From the NCBI GenBank assembly GCA_018398575.1, contig JAGTXZ010000003.1, positions 3,224,001-3,288,000 on the forward strand: 64,000 nucleotides of DNA, in the 5' to 3' direction. This document shows, one piece after another, positions 32,901 to 43,767 of the stretch (position 1 is the first letter of the stretch; every line of letters begins with the position of its first letter). The notes under the pieces were generated by a model, which was given only the letters and a program-made list of their open reading frames with translations, was not told the origin of the DNA and ran no database searches. The position numbers and the translations under genes are program-made. The DNA is from Ampelomyces quisqualis. Its lineage: Eukaryota > Ascomycota > Dothideomycetes > Pleosporales > Phaeosphaeriaceae.

Positions 32901-33393
32901 CCTCAATTTGCATAGTGTTTTGTTCTCCTATCAAGCAGTCGGGAAAAAACATACTACCCAACGCATGATGTCGACCTCACCATCTTGGTACGTGAACTGT
33001 GCCATATGAGCTTCTGTCACGCAAAATTCTGACTTTCTACAGAGTCTTGAACTCAGGCATGCGGTTATGACAACAAGTTTTGTGTACTAGTGCCTTCTAC
33101 TTGAGCCGGTCCAAGAGGGCAGACATAAGCGCGTTAGACTAGCTATGATATACACTCAGGCGTTAGAAACACTGAATGCAAATAATGCTGTTTTCGATAT
33201 GATTTTGATGCAAGCCCCGTAACCGAAAGGACTGTTGCTCAGTGCAGCAACTACTTTCTTTCCATCTTTGTCGCCCATGAGCGAGGATTACAGCTGGGAA
33301 TTCGATGCTCACAACGCTGCTTGCACACAGTTGGAGATATGTCCCATGGTTGAGCTCCCTAGCTTCCCAGAGAGATCAGGCTGTGATGATGAT
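32901..33393. other. Intergenic, no gene seen
   Basis: About 490 bases between two relics; no readable frame and no recognised motif. Confidence 0.55.
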
Positions 33394-34520
33394 CTAGGAG
33401 CCGGCACTTCCCAGGCGATTATGATAATGCACAGCTCTACCCGGAACTGGCGACTGCGTGCTGTCCATCCTCGTTAACAAATATCTTACCCTCTTCAAGC
33501 CATCTTCCCTTCGAACGTAGATCTTGGCATCTACCTCAGATACATCTCGGAGGATTGGCGTATCGAACACGCGCGCAACATCCAGAGGATTAAAGAATAC
33601 AGGATCATAATGCTGCCCCAACACAGCGACATTATTGCTGCGGCCGCAAGAGGACTAAGAATGGCTGCGCATAACAGGTAGGTGATGTTCATAGGTTAAG
33701 TAAGAAATCATTTCCAGCCCGTAACTTAAACGCTTTCCGTCTAATTTTCAGCGCGCGACTGCAGTTGCTGGTATAGCTCAGCGTTTCCAAAGAGGAGTGT
33801 GGAGTCGTTGACGGCAGCCGCAGCGACAGGAGTGCGGAGAGCTATCTCGCGAAGTCTGTAGAGTATGAATTGGGTTGGGTCTCTGAAGATAGTGCTGCAG
33901 TTCAATGGGTTGATGTTACCATTGATGAAACGCTTAGCGAGCATGCTTGCGCCACCCGCAAAGGGACCGCCATCGCCTCCTCGGTATAAAAATACTTCTC
34001 TATTAAGTCCTACCATAAGTCAAGAGACCAAATGCACGGTTGGACCTCAAGGGTTGGCATTGTCGTCAAAGGCTGGGGAGAATGGAGTCTGAGGATTCCA
34101 TGCCGGCCTGTCAACAAAATCTGGTCAGTGGAGAATGTTGAAGAGAATGATTGTCAGCAGATCCGTACGTGTGAAACAGCACATTCTAATCCTGCCAATG
34201 CACCTTTCACAGGCTCAGGGTGCCGTTGCTCCAAGTGATGTCATATTCGACGACTGCGTGATGTACCTAGCATTATGCACCGATTCATTGCCACCACAAA
34301 CGGGTTCAGTTTTGAATAGACTGGTGACTTCGAACCGACCTACCTTGTCTGCTGCTATTTCTGCCTGATAGCCAGCGTCATCAGAGCTGTTGAGCATCAG
34401 AACAAGCATTCCGCCTAGCATAAAGGCCGTTGTTGAAAGCCGGCACGACACCGCCGTATTGGTTATAGGACGATGAGTATATTGGTCTGATTGCACTGTC
34501 AATTGAGTTGTTCCATGCAA
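33394..34520 (-). pseudogene. Large fungal membrane-protein relic, family of unknown function
   Basis: Three protein-like frames on the minus strand occur in sensible order. 34520-34215: STTAFMLGGMLVLML, then EIAADKVGRFEVTSLFKTEP. 34016-33741: FRDPTQFILYRLREIALRTP, then NDSTLLFGNAELYQQLQS. 33624-33394: FFNPLDVARVFDTPIL, then DGLKRVRYL. Together they recall large fungal membrane proteins in which a last helix is followed by a 'LG..VSL.P.E.A.AF.APLL' segment. Frames shift between the pieces and no start codon connects them, so it is broken. I cannot name the family with confidence. Confidence 0.5.
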
Positions 34521-35499
34521 CAGAGTCTACATCTAAACATTTGATGCCAACACTTTAGCCCTCCAACGTGTCAACTTGATAACGCACACCAGGACTCCAA
34601 ATTGGTAAGCACCTTGAATTTACCTTGATAACGATCGCTGCATTCACCTTCCTTACTAGTAGCGTTTATATGTGCAGTTGATCGCTCGAGGTAAGCATTG
34701 TAGGCCCCATCAAACAGCAATAAGTCTCTAGTCCTGCCTTAGAAGAAGTTTGGGGGTACAAGTTGCGCAACTCTTACTTGCAAGATCCTGTTTGTGTCTC
34801 GCATGGCATCTCAATCAATTATAGATGCTCGCTGGAACAGCGGCCAACTCATCGCCATTCAATTGAACAAGGTTTTTGAGCGCGCTAACAATGAATTGAG
34901 ATTCGTACAAGTCGTACATGCCGCGCAATGTCGTACCCCAGGCTACTATGCACCAATACAAAGATAGTCAGATCGTCTATAATTGTCAAAAATACTGAAA
35001 GCCGAACTTGCGGTTAGACGTTTTTGATTTTCCATCGGTCGATGAGTAGGTAAGCCACGACTTGCGAACAGCACTCCTATTGCGGCACCTGTAAGAAGAA
35101 CGACTAACATCCACGCAGCCGGACCTGCGAGGGGGACTTGCGTTAACCGACACCTCGCACTTGTTTCTCTAATTCTCTTATTGGAACCCTGTACATTGGC
35201 TTCGTCATTTCGACGCCATTATCGGTGTCCGAGGCCTGGTCTTCGTCGTGGCGATGAATGCGTGTATGCGGAAATTGTGTAAGTGCGAGTGGCATGGCCG
35301 CGCAAACCCATTGCGAAGCGAGATAGATAGTTCGATAGACTCAACCGTCCTCGACACAGGCGATGTCGTCAGACACGACGCAGACGGGAGGAGGTAGAGA
35401 AGGGCCCTATATGTACAGTAGTATATACAGTACTGTATTGATACCATATAGACAACTTTTTGGAAAGTGATACATGTTACAAGGGGGCGCACAGACTGA
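34521..35499. other. Gene-poor spacer
   Basis: No supported gene. It may hold further 5' remains of the membrane-protein relic on the minus strand, but I could not align any. Confidence 0.5.
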
Positions 35500-36020
35500 T
35501 ATTTGCCTTGTTTTTGATAATTTCCAACCCTACTATACTGTGCTGCTAATGTTCCTTTCTCTTTTACTACGCGTTTAGCTAACTTTTTTCAGGTTATATA
35601 CTAATTAGTATTTGTTTTTTTAGTGTTTTTTAGTATTAAAGATACTACTTTAGCGTCACAAACATCTGCGTAGAGAAAAAGGTCTTAACTGCAATACCTA
35701 GTTATTTTAATAACAAGAAGGTAGAGGACTAAGAAGTTACCTAATAATAAGGTAGAACCGTAGAGGAGTTCTCAGTTACCTAACAATAAGTTACAAGAGA
35801 AGCAGTAAGCTTCTAATAGCACTGTGCTGCTGTTAGAAACTATACGTAAAGAGATTCTAATTGATTACTACTTGTGACTTGCCTCTTAAGGATTAGAGCT
35901 AATAACTTAATATAATAATACAGCATTACTCTAGTATGTGATTTGATATAATACTAGATATACAAGGTTATCACATGATATGCAGTATCTAAACCATCTC
36001 TAGGAGGAGGGCTTGTAAGA
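35500..36020. repeat. AT-rich block, probable mutated repeat
   Basis: Strongly AT-rich with many TA steps and runs such as TTTTTTTAGTG, TTTTTTAGTATT and AATAATAAGG. No open frame of note. Composition contrasts sharply with flanking DNA and is what RIP-mutated transposon copies look like in ascomycetes. No terminal repeats identified, so the family is unknown. Confidence 0.5.
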
Positions 36021-36944
36021 TGTGCAAATGAAATAAGGCGTATGCGGCACCGCTTTCCGAGACTCGTACCCACAGAGTACCGGTACGCCGGCGACCCGTG
36101 CCTCAGAGAGAATAGGGGCGGAAGCTCTGCTGCCTACGTTTTACTACCCTACCAATTTTGTGCCTGAATTACAAGAGCTTATCTTAATCCCAAGTTCACT
36201 GATGCAAAATCTCAAAAAGGGTCTGTATAACAACTTTTGCCGTGCATTACATTTCGCAAGCTTGTGTTACTTGATAACCAGGCCAGAAATCCTGACATGC
36301 TCTTTAGAGAAGTCAAGGGCCTGTATTAGCTTAATGCTTTCGTCCTTTATAGTAAGCATTACGTTCGTAGATAGCAACGAAGAACGTAGCACTTGAGCAG
36401 TATGATGTGTGAACAGTAATTAAAGATTGCTTGCAACTAATGTACGGCAAGTGCATAATGCTGTGCTTTCCCTATCTATTCCTCCTTCCTGAGCAAAAAT
36501 CGAAAACAAATACTCCCTCACCTTCTGCAAACTTTCTACGTGGACTTTGTTCATTTCCAGAGCTGCCCTCACGAATGTAATTGCCTATGCCCTGCTTGTG
36601 CCACCAAGCACGTTTCGCAGGTGTTATTAAGATCCGACGAGTCTGGGACACTAGGGTCTGCTGGAACCTATAACCTCTGTGGTTGCCCTTAGAAGTCCTA
36701 CCTGTCGTCTACCGCGATCAGCGGTTTCGTGTCGTTCAAGAAGAGCATAAACAGCAGTATAATCTGGTACGAACTGGCATGACTGGGAACATGTATAAAT
36801 TCTCACAATGTATAGATCTCCCCGTCTTCCGCACCGGCAGAATTACCTGCGCATAACAGTCAAGCCAACGTAGCAATATCATGCGACACTACTAGCGCAA
36901 ACACGCTTTTCTGCCCGTCAACATCTCACATACCTGCCTGCCTC
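36021..36944. other. Intergenic, no gene seen
   Basis: About 920 bases. A GC-rich patch at 36045-36125 interrupts AT-rich sequence. The frame 36160-36396 has no start context or family. Confidence 0.5.
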
Positions 36945-38024
36945 CTACCCTGTCGTCCGCCGACTATGCAAGTATTCATAATCAGGCATGGCATCATCCA
37001 CAAATCTAGCTATACCCTGCGCATCCTCCTCCCCCCACTCCCGCACCCACTTTTCCCTCTCCCTCGCCACATCCAATCCACTTGCGTCCTTGCCCTTGAC
37101 GATCCCCTTACTCGCGTAAATAGTGCTCAAGAACACCTTTTGCAACGGATCCTCGGATGCCCTTTCGTCCCACTCATACACCACATGCTCCGCACTAAGA
37201 CCCGTCTGTTCGCACAGGCGCCTCACAGCCGCAGGACTATTCATGATGTCGTCTGCGTCGATGACGCGAGGAAGACGGGAGGCGTGGGCGCGGGCGGCAT
37301 ACCAGTCGTACAGGGCGCGGGAGTATGAGAGGGTCAGGGTGGCGGCGACGAGGGGCTCGGATGTGGTTTGCACGAATCTGGTTTTCAAGGCTCGGTACAT
37401 GGATGGGAACATTAGTGCTGGGTGGCGGATTTGGAAAATGGGTTGCATCGACAGGAGGAAGCTGTCTGGAAGACTGGTTGGGTTGGTCCGCGGGGATGAT
37501 GAGAGTGTGACATTGCGTTCGTGAAGATCTAGGGGAGGGAGGTTTGGGGTGTCGGTGGGGTAGAGGGCAGAGAAGAATTTGGTGGGGTCGTTGAGAAAGT
37601 GAGCGTGTTCTTTCATCAAGACTTGGAGGCCCTGTGTGGTTGTTAATATGTGTGGTGTGTTGGGGGTGCAATGTGTCTTTCCATGCCTTGACTCCATGTC
37701 TCGCCTTCCACTGAGACATGAAGCGCCTTGGAACGGACTTACATTATTCTTCACATCCGCGAGTTCATCCTGGAGGCTTTCCCATCCAGCCGTAAACTTG
37801 TCGCATAGACCTTTGCGATCCCCTTCTGGCCATTCACTCAGCGGCCCTCGCTGTAATTGGTTCAATGTCGCGAATCCAGCATCGAAGAGCTTGTATTCGG
37901 AGTTCTGATAGCCGGGCTGCTTCGCCATCATGGTCTGGAATAAATTGGACGCCGAACGCGGATTCGTGAGGAGATAGACACCACGGCGTTCTGGGACATT
38001 GTCTGCTTGGGGTATTCCAGACAT
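36945..38024 (-). CDS. Sulfotransferase-like P-loop protein
   Basis: Exon 1 at 37743-38024 and exon 2 at 36945-37631, with a 111-base intron (37632-37742, GTAAGT...CACACAG) that happens to be open in frame. The spliced protein has 322 residues; I chose the ATG at 38024 because the open frame upstream has only a GTG. The N-terminus has GVYLLTNPRSASNLFQTMM, where N-P-R-S-A-S-N-L is the 5'-phosphosulfate-binding loop form seen in fungal sulfotransferase-like proteins. Later IFQIRHPALMFPSMYRAL carries the R-x-P segment that binds the 3'-phosphate in this fold, and RVIDADDIMNSPAAVRRLCE is also typical. Cytosolic. Whether it transfers sulfate, and to what, cannot be told. Confidence 0.75.
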   Translation of the reverse strand: MSGIPQADNVPERRGVYLLTNPRSASNLFQTMMAKQPGYQNSEYKLFDAGFATLNQLQRGPLSEWPEGDRKGLCDKFTAGWESLQDELADVKNNVSPFQGASCLSGRRDMESRHGKTHCTPNTPHILTTTQGLQVLMKEHAHFLNDPTKFFSALYPTDTPNLPPLDLHERNVTLSSSPRTNPTSLPDSFLLSMQPIFQIRHPALMFPSMYRALKTRFVQTTSEPLVAATLTLSYSRALYDWYAARAHASRLPRVIDADDIMNSPAAVRRLCEQTGLSAEHVVYEWDERASEDPLQKVFLSTIYASKGIVKGKDASGLDVAREREKWVREWGEEDAQGIARFVDDAMPDYEYLHSRRTTG

Positions 38025-38311
38025 TTTGGCGAAAGTGCAAAGAAGGATATCAACGAGCACTGTGAAAGATGACTAGTTATTGGCAAAAGAAGGATACTTG
38101 AAGCAATTCTCACATCCGGCCACCGTGGACCCCGTAGCCCCTGATTCAAGTCGCATGTCAAGTTACACCGCCGCAAAATGTAGATAGTATTACAGGCGTC
38201 GGGCATAGGCATTGTCGGTCAAGACGAGTCCGAGTCTCCGAGAGTTCTACAGATGTCGGCGAGTAACACACGTAACGGTCCTACTCGCGAGTGGCGTATA
38301 CTGTAAGTGCC

Positions 38312-38943
38312 GTATAAACTCGCCCATAAGGGATCACGCTAGCCAAGCCGGAGGATCGGACGATGGGCCGAGGTATAGCTTGGCCGCAGAACAGATTCTC
38401 CTCTACGGAGTATAACTCTACAACTACTCCGTACATTATGTATAACCAAATCTTAAGTGGGGGAATCTTTTTTGTATGCTTGCTCTTGCCTGTCCTTGTT
38501 TCTAGTGTTGATTTGCTATGTGCGCTAATTGTTGCAGCAGTCACAACGTTAACAATACATGCAGACAATTAACATGTTACCTACAGCAGCTATTGCAAGG
38601 TTAAGCAAGAGAACACACAGCTATTCTGGCGCAGCGTTTTAGGCCTTTGGCTTCACGAGCAATACCTTGAAGTCACTGCTTGTCGGAAATACCGATGAAA
38701 AGGCCGAGGAAGAACATTATGCTACACAGCTTGTGTACCTCAACATGACTATTTATACAACATCTTATCTTAAAGCCCTTTGTGTGCTACAATTCCTCTA
38801 ATTATGCGCGTTTGAATATGGTTTTTGAATGTTGAGTTGTAAAGCTCTGAAGTTTGCTCGGCGTTTCATCGGTATTTCTGACATGCAGTACGGAGTAGAA
38901 GCTCCAGCTTGGCTAGCGTGATCCCTTATGGGCGAGTTTATAC
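38312..38943. mobile_element. 632-bp element with 37-base terminal inverted repeats (MITE-like)
   Basis: 38312-38348 and 38907-38943 are perfect inverted copies of each other (37 bases, beginning GTATAAACTCGCCCATAAGG); similarity continues about five more bases inward with one mismatch. The interior has no transposase gene. The ends lie at TATAAA/TTTATA, compatible with a TA target duplication as in Tc1/mariner-type elements, though the palindromic ends make this ambiguous. Internal TACGGAGTA and TACTCCGTA motifs occur at 38404 and 38425, and another just inside the right end (38889). Confidence 0.75.
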
Positions 38944-39238
38944 AGTACATACTACACAGGCACGAGAGCAGGGGTTTCGTCAACGGGGGCGAAGCAGAAG
39001 CAGGCAATCGAGCTAAGCAAATCAGCCCGGCGCGTTGTGACGTAGAAATTACGAGAGGCCGGCAAAGTTGCCGTGTCTGAGGGTTTACACAGAACATGGG
39101 GAAGGCTATGGTGTATTGTGTGCCTCGTGTGCATTGCGGAGGGACGTCTGTAGGGCTCACAACTCAGATTGCTCGCTCCACCATAGGATATGCTTGCAAG
39201 AATTCATAACATGTCGCCACTTGCTCTAAGACCTGCTA

Positions 39239-40582
39239 CTATACAACTTCAAACTCGTAATACACATATGGTGTGTATTCTTGGTCGCCCATATGTCCTG
39301 CTTGCTGCATATCTGCCGACATGGCCGAGTCGTCCTTCTTGATGCGGCCCTTGTTATCGCGGCCAAATGCGTTACCGCCGAGGTACGAGTATGCCGAGTC
39401 GAGGTTTGTCTTGGCCTTCTTTGCCGCTTTTGCGTTAGTCTGCCGTTGTCAGTACATGCGTTTGAATTCCACGCCTGATGTATCGTCTCACCTGAACTAT
39501 ACCGCACACAAAATCCAGTGGAAGACCGTACCGCAGCACCGTCTCGACAAAGACGCGTAGCGCAAGCACGTGGATCCAGATCATGGCGCTTTCGCTGTAC
39601 CCGGTGCGGCCCAAGCGTAGTGCCTCGCCCCACAATTTCTTCTCGTCCTTCATCAGCTGGTCTTGCTCCTGGACCTCCTCCTCCTTTCCGCCCTCCTTGT
39701 ACTTGTAGTCTCGGGGCGTCCACCGCTTCTCCCTGCACTTGTGCACAAAGTCGTTGGAGTGCTTCTTGAACGTGGTGACTGCAAACAGGTTGAACTCGTC
39801 GTCGGCCGCGAGCTTGGTGGCTGAGCGTGGGACCACCATGGGCGACAGCTCCTCGTAAGTCTTGTAGAAGTCCTTCACTTGGAGGTTTGGGACGGCGACG
39901 AGGTGGGTGTCGAGGTATTCCGAGTCGCGGATGAGGGAGGAGGGGCTGACGACGTTGACGAGGGACTTGGTGGCGAGGTTGCCTGTTCGCTTTCGCTCAG
40001 CGGCAGCGAGGGCGCCCTTGGTCTGGCTGTGCTGGGAGATCTTGGCCTTGACATCGTTGTCGATGCCGTGCAGTTCCTGCAGCGGTTTAGCCCATGCCCG
40101 AGTGCGGTATCGCGTGCTTGGCACCTTTTGCAGCGAGTCTATCAGGTCTGCGATGGGCTTGTCGGCGCGGTACTTGACCTTGTTCCATTGGAAGCTGCGC
40201 AGATAGTGGTCGACCGGCTCTAGACATGACGTAAGCTGCCCGCCACAGCACCGCCACGCGGCCGTGATGGAGTCTACGCACTGTCGTTGATGGTCTTCTG
40301 CTGCTGCACCTTGTCCTCGTCGCCGTCGAGAATCGTGCGCAGGCTGTCCCCCACCTTGTTGACAACGGCCTCACACGACGCACTGAGCTTGGCGAGCTCG
40401 TCGGCCTGCTGCACCAGCGCATCCAGCGTGCCGATCTTGAAGTTGGGTATCGTGAAGGGCGCCGTGTTGCCGCCGTCTGATGTCACGGTGCTGCGCAGGG
40501 CTGTGAGAGCCTCGTCGCCGTGGTTCGAGGGCGATATCGACGTCGGCAGCGACACCAGCAGGTACTTGGTGCCCCTGGACAT
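39239..40582 (-). CDS. vma5: V-type H+-ATPase subunit C (Vma5)
   Basis: Peripheral-stalk subunit that holds the V1 sector onto the vacuolar ATPase and is released in regulated disassembly. Exons 40282-40582, 39492-40219 and 39239-39439; introns 40220-40281 and 39440-39491; 409 residues. Family features: N-terminal KYLLVSLP and FKIGTLDALVQQADELAKL; middle PVDHYLRSFQWNKVKYR; C-terminal IWIHVLALRVFVETVLRYGLP; and the closing YTPYVYYEFEV. The last exon was found by frame: VQ|TNAKAAKKAKTNLDSAYSYL joins exactly. Divergent from the glycine-cleavage gene with 191 bases between starts. Confidence 0.95.
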
Positions 40583-40773
40583 GGTTGCAGCTGTTCTGGG
40601 GGCGGCCGGCGGCGGTGATGTCGCGGGAGGCAGGCGTCAGAGCTCCCGCCAGCCGACGGAGAGCGGGCGGGGATGCTAGCCCGATTGGCGTTAGGTCCTG
40701 CATAGATATAAAGCTGATGCGCCTCGAGGGGTGGACGAAGAATTGCAGCGTCCTCCCTGACACCTGACACACA
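40583..40773. promoter_or_regulatory. Short bidirectional promoter, VMA5 / GCVT
   Basis: 191 bases separate the two divergent starts. GC-rich, no TATA box seen. Confidence 0.5.
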
Positions 40774-42181
40774 ATGGCCTCACTCCATTGCTGCGCCCCC
40801 AGGCTACGACCTGCACTCCATTGCTGCGCCCCCAGGCTACGACCCCGCAAGCTCGCGCAACAGCAACAACAAGTGCGCTATGCCTCGGCTGGAACTGCAA
40901 AAGCGCAACAGCAACAAGTGCGCTATGCCTCGGCTGGAACTGCAAAAGCCCAACTGGGAAAGACTGCCCTCTACGAGCTTCACACCAAGTATGGCGCCAA
41001 GTTTGTGCCATTCGGGGGCTACCACATGCCGGTGCTGTACCGCGACTTGAGCATCGTCGACTCGCACACCTGGACTCGTGAAAAGGCCAGCTTGTTTGAT
41101 GTCGGACATATGTAGGACGAGAGCGCGCACGTGACGAGTCGGATAGCTGATAAGCAGCAGGGTCCAGCATCACTTCTCTGGTGCTGGCGCCGAGGCCTTC
41201 CTGGAGACCATCACCCCCTCTTCCCTCTCCACGCTTCCGGTGCAACAGTCCACTCTCTCGACTCTTCTGCACCCCAGAACCGGGGGCATCGTTGACGACA
41301 CTGTCATCGCTCGCCTCTCCGACAAATTCTACGTCGTGACGAATGCTGGCTGCAGGGAAAAGGACACGGCATACTTCAAGCAGCAGCTCGAGGCTTGGCA
41401 TAGCAGCAACTCCGACAAGCCAGTCGAATGGAAGATTCTCGAGGGGCAAGGCCTCGTCGCACTCCAGGGTCCGCTGTCTGCTGAGATCCTCTCGCGCGTC
41501 CTCGATGACAAGTCCAAGGGCGACCTCAAAGCACTGTACTTTGGCCAATGCGTCTTCGCGACCATCAAGGGTACTGATACCGAAGTGCTCGTCAGCCGTG
41601 CTGGGTACACAGGCGAAGATGGGTTCGAGATCAGCATTCCCTCACATGCCACTGAGGCCGCGACTCAATTTCTACTCGACTCCTCCAAGGACCAACTGAG
41701 GTTCGCTGGACTTGGTGCGCGGGATACTTTGCGCCTAGAAGCCGGCATGTGCTTGTATGGCCACGATCTCGACGACACCACAACGCCCGTAGAAGGCGCA
41801 CTGTCATGGATTATCGGCAAAGATCGTCGCGCCAACGGTGGTTTTCACGGCGATTCTGTCATCTTGCAGCAGCTGAAGAAAAAGTCGGAAGGGGGTGGTG
41901 TATCGCGTCGACGCATTGGTCTGGTTGTGGAAGGCTCACCTGCTCGCGAGGGCGCCGAAATTGTCAACGAGGCAGGCGAGAAGATTGGCAACATCACTTC
42001 CGGCTGTCCGTCGCCAACGCTCAAGAAGAACATTGCGATGGGCTACATCGTAGATGGCATGCACAAGACCGGCACGGAAGTCGACGTCGTGGTGCGCGGC
42101 AAGAGGAGGAAAGCTGTAGTCACAAAGATGCCTTTCGTTCCCAGCAAGTACTACAAGCAACCCACGACAGCAAAGGCTTAA
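40774..42181 (+). CDS. gcv1: Aminomethyltransferase, glycine cleavage system T protein
   Basis: Mitochondrial enzyme that transfers the methylene group from the aminomethyl-lipoyl H protein to tetrahydrofolate, releasing ammonia. Exon 1 at 40774-41111, intron 41112-41160, exon 2 at 41161-42181; 452 residues. Motifs: YGAKFVPFGGYHMPVLY, SLFDVGHM-VQHHFSGAGA across the intron, GGIVDDTVI (catalytic Asp region of T proteins), ALQGPLSA, SRAGYTGEDGFEI, LGARDTLRLEAGMCLYGHD and GNITSGCPSPTLKKNIAMGY. The mitochondrial presequence is unusual: it contains two in-frame tandem duplications (nucleotides 40781-40844 and 40857-40949), making it about 30 residues longer than one copy of each would give. The next gene starts only 13 bases after the stop. 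Confidence 0.97.
40781..40844 (+). repeat. 33-base in-frame tandem duplication in the GCVT presequence
   Basis: Unit 1 at 40781-40813 and unit 2 from 40814 (31 bases match). They encode LHCCAPRLRP twice. Confidence 0.9.
40857..40949 (+). repeat. 45/48-base in-frame tandem duplication in the GCVT presequence
   Basis: Copy 1 at 40857-40904 (48 bases) and copy 2 at 40905-40949 (45 bases; one CAA fewer). They encode Q-rich tract plus VRYASAGTAKA twice. Both copies contain an R-Y-A/S site typical of matrix-peptidase cleavage. Confidence 0.9.
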
Positions 42182-42194
42182 TTAAACCATCATT

Positions 42195-43104
42195 ATGCCT
42201 CCGCAACGCAGAGGATCATTGCTACGTTATGACTGCAGCATCACCCCACCTCTCACTCCCATCTCGAACCATTGTTGCACCCCTCCCCCATCTCATTTTG
42301 ACTCGAGCGACGAAGCAGTCAAGCAGGGCAAGCCCAAGCGCGGCAGACCCCGGAAAGCAAAGCTAAACTCTGGCTCTGGTCAGACCACAAACATCGCCCT
42401 GTACATACCCGATGCTGTGGATCAAGTTGCTCAACCACAATGCGACACGATCGATCCGCGGCTTCTGGACATTGCCCCCTTTTCCGATGACAACACTGCG
42501 TCATACTTCAGCAACAGGGGCAATGAGTTCCAAAACATCGATTGGTCACTACCGAGCCCACCACCCGATTCAGACCCCGCCGTCCAGCAGTTGCAGCCTT
42601 CGGGTCCAGACTTCATGTTCACACAACTATATGATGTTACAGCTGTATCAGCAAAACGTGCATTGCCACAGCCTCAGCCGCAACCACAACCGCATCAGGT
42701 CCTTGACGACTACCACGTAGTGTCTGCGATGAAGGCTGCCATTCTGGGTACGTCTGATTCGTCTGGCCTATTTCTGATCAAGTGGTCGCACACGATGCAT
42801 TCTCAATCTTTGGATATGTGCTAATTACCAAGCTCAAGATCTCGCGCCCGCCATCTTTGGCACACGCTTCAGGCAGCAACACGCATGTAGTTTCTCCGTT
42901 GTTACCGCGCGAGACCTCATCCGCGACCAAATTACGGTTGCACTTATTGCATATACCGAACACGACCGGAGCCGCTGGGTCAAGGTCGCTAGAGGCGATC
43001 AATACTGGGAATCGCTGCAGATGGCCATGACAATCCTGCTTGCGTCACTGGAAGGCATGATGGCGGAAATGTTGCGCAGTTGTGTTTTCCCTGCAAAAAT
43101 CTGA
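42195..43104 (+). CDS. AT-hook protein, unknown function
   Basis: Exon 1 at 42195-42747, a 91-base intron at 42748-42838, exon 2 at 42839-43104; 272 residues in frame. Near residue 48 is a textbook AT-hook, KPKRGRPRKAK, which binds the minor groove of AT-rich DNA. The middle is low complexity and Pro/Gln-rich, including a (PQ)n run. The C-terminal domain (IFGTRFRQQHACSFSVVTAR ... WESLQMAMTILL) is compact and probably conserved, but I recognise no family. Expected in the nucleus. The start lies only 13 bases after the GCVT stop on the same strand, so its promoter must lie inside GCVT, or the true start is downstream (the next in-frame Met is near residue 140). Confidence 0.7.
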
Positions 43105-43767
43105 GCTGAGTAGGGTAGATCGCGGACTGTCGTAGCTTTCTTCAGAATCAGGGCTACTATGTTATTCCTCGTTCATCAAAAGTCATCTACTTATTCATCA
43201 ATGCCATCCGCCGAATCCATCAGTTCCTGCCTTCTCCCTTTCCTATATTCCCCCCCTACGCACCTCTCTCACATCATCTTTGCCAATGAACAACGAAATC
43301 CCATCGACTCCCTCACGAAACACCTCACAGGGCGCCCTATCTCTTTCACAAAATCCAACATTTTACTTCCCCAATCTGCAACTACATGGGCATACCCAAC
43401 CAGAGTCAAATCCTCAGCATATCCACCAATAAGAGAGCCACGTCGAACCTATCCGTTGCGTATTCTCCCACCTTGATCAAAAGGCGTGGGAAATGAATTG
43501 CGCAGATTGGATACTGAGAGCAGCGAAAAAAAGAGCCCGAGATCGCGTTCGGAGTGACATAATGACTACAACGCATAGTCATTGCGCGAGCTTTCTTCGA
43601 TGTGGTCTGATTCGCACAGGCGGGCTGGAACGAGTGATGGAGATGTTTGACCAATGCGGACTAGCGCTCACGTGCAGCCGCGCAAAGGATAGTCGCGGCG
43701 TGGCGGCTAACCAACGCGCTCCACATCAACCCATCGTCACAGCCAAGCACCATCAACAACCACCACC
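43105..43767. other. Intergenic, no gene seen
   Basis: 663 bases between the AT-hook gene and ORC6. Short frames on both strands (43159-43476 and 43493-43771) have no family or splice support. Confidence 0.55.
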
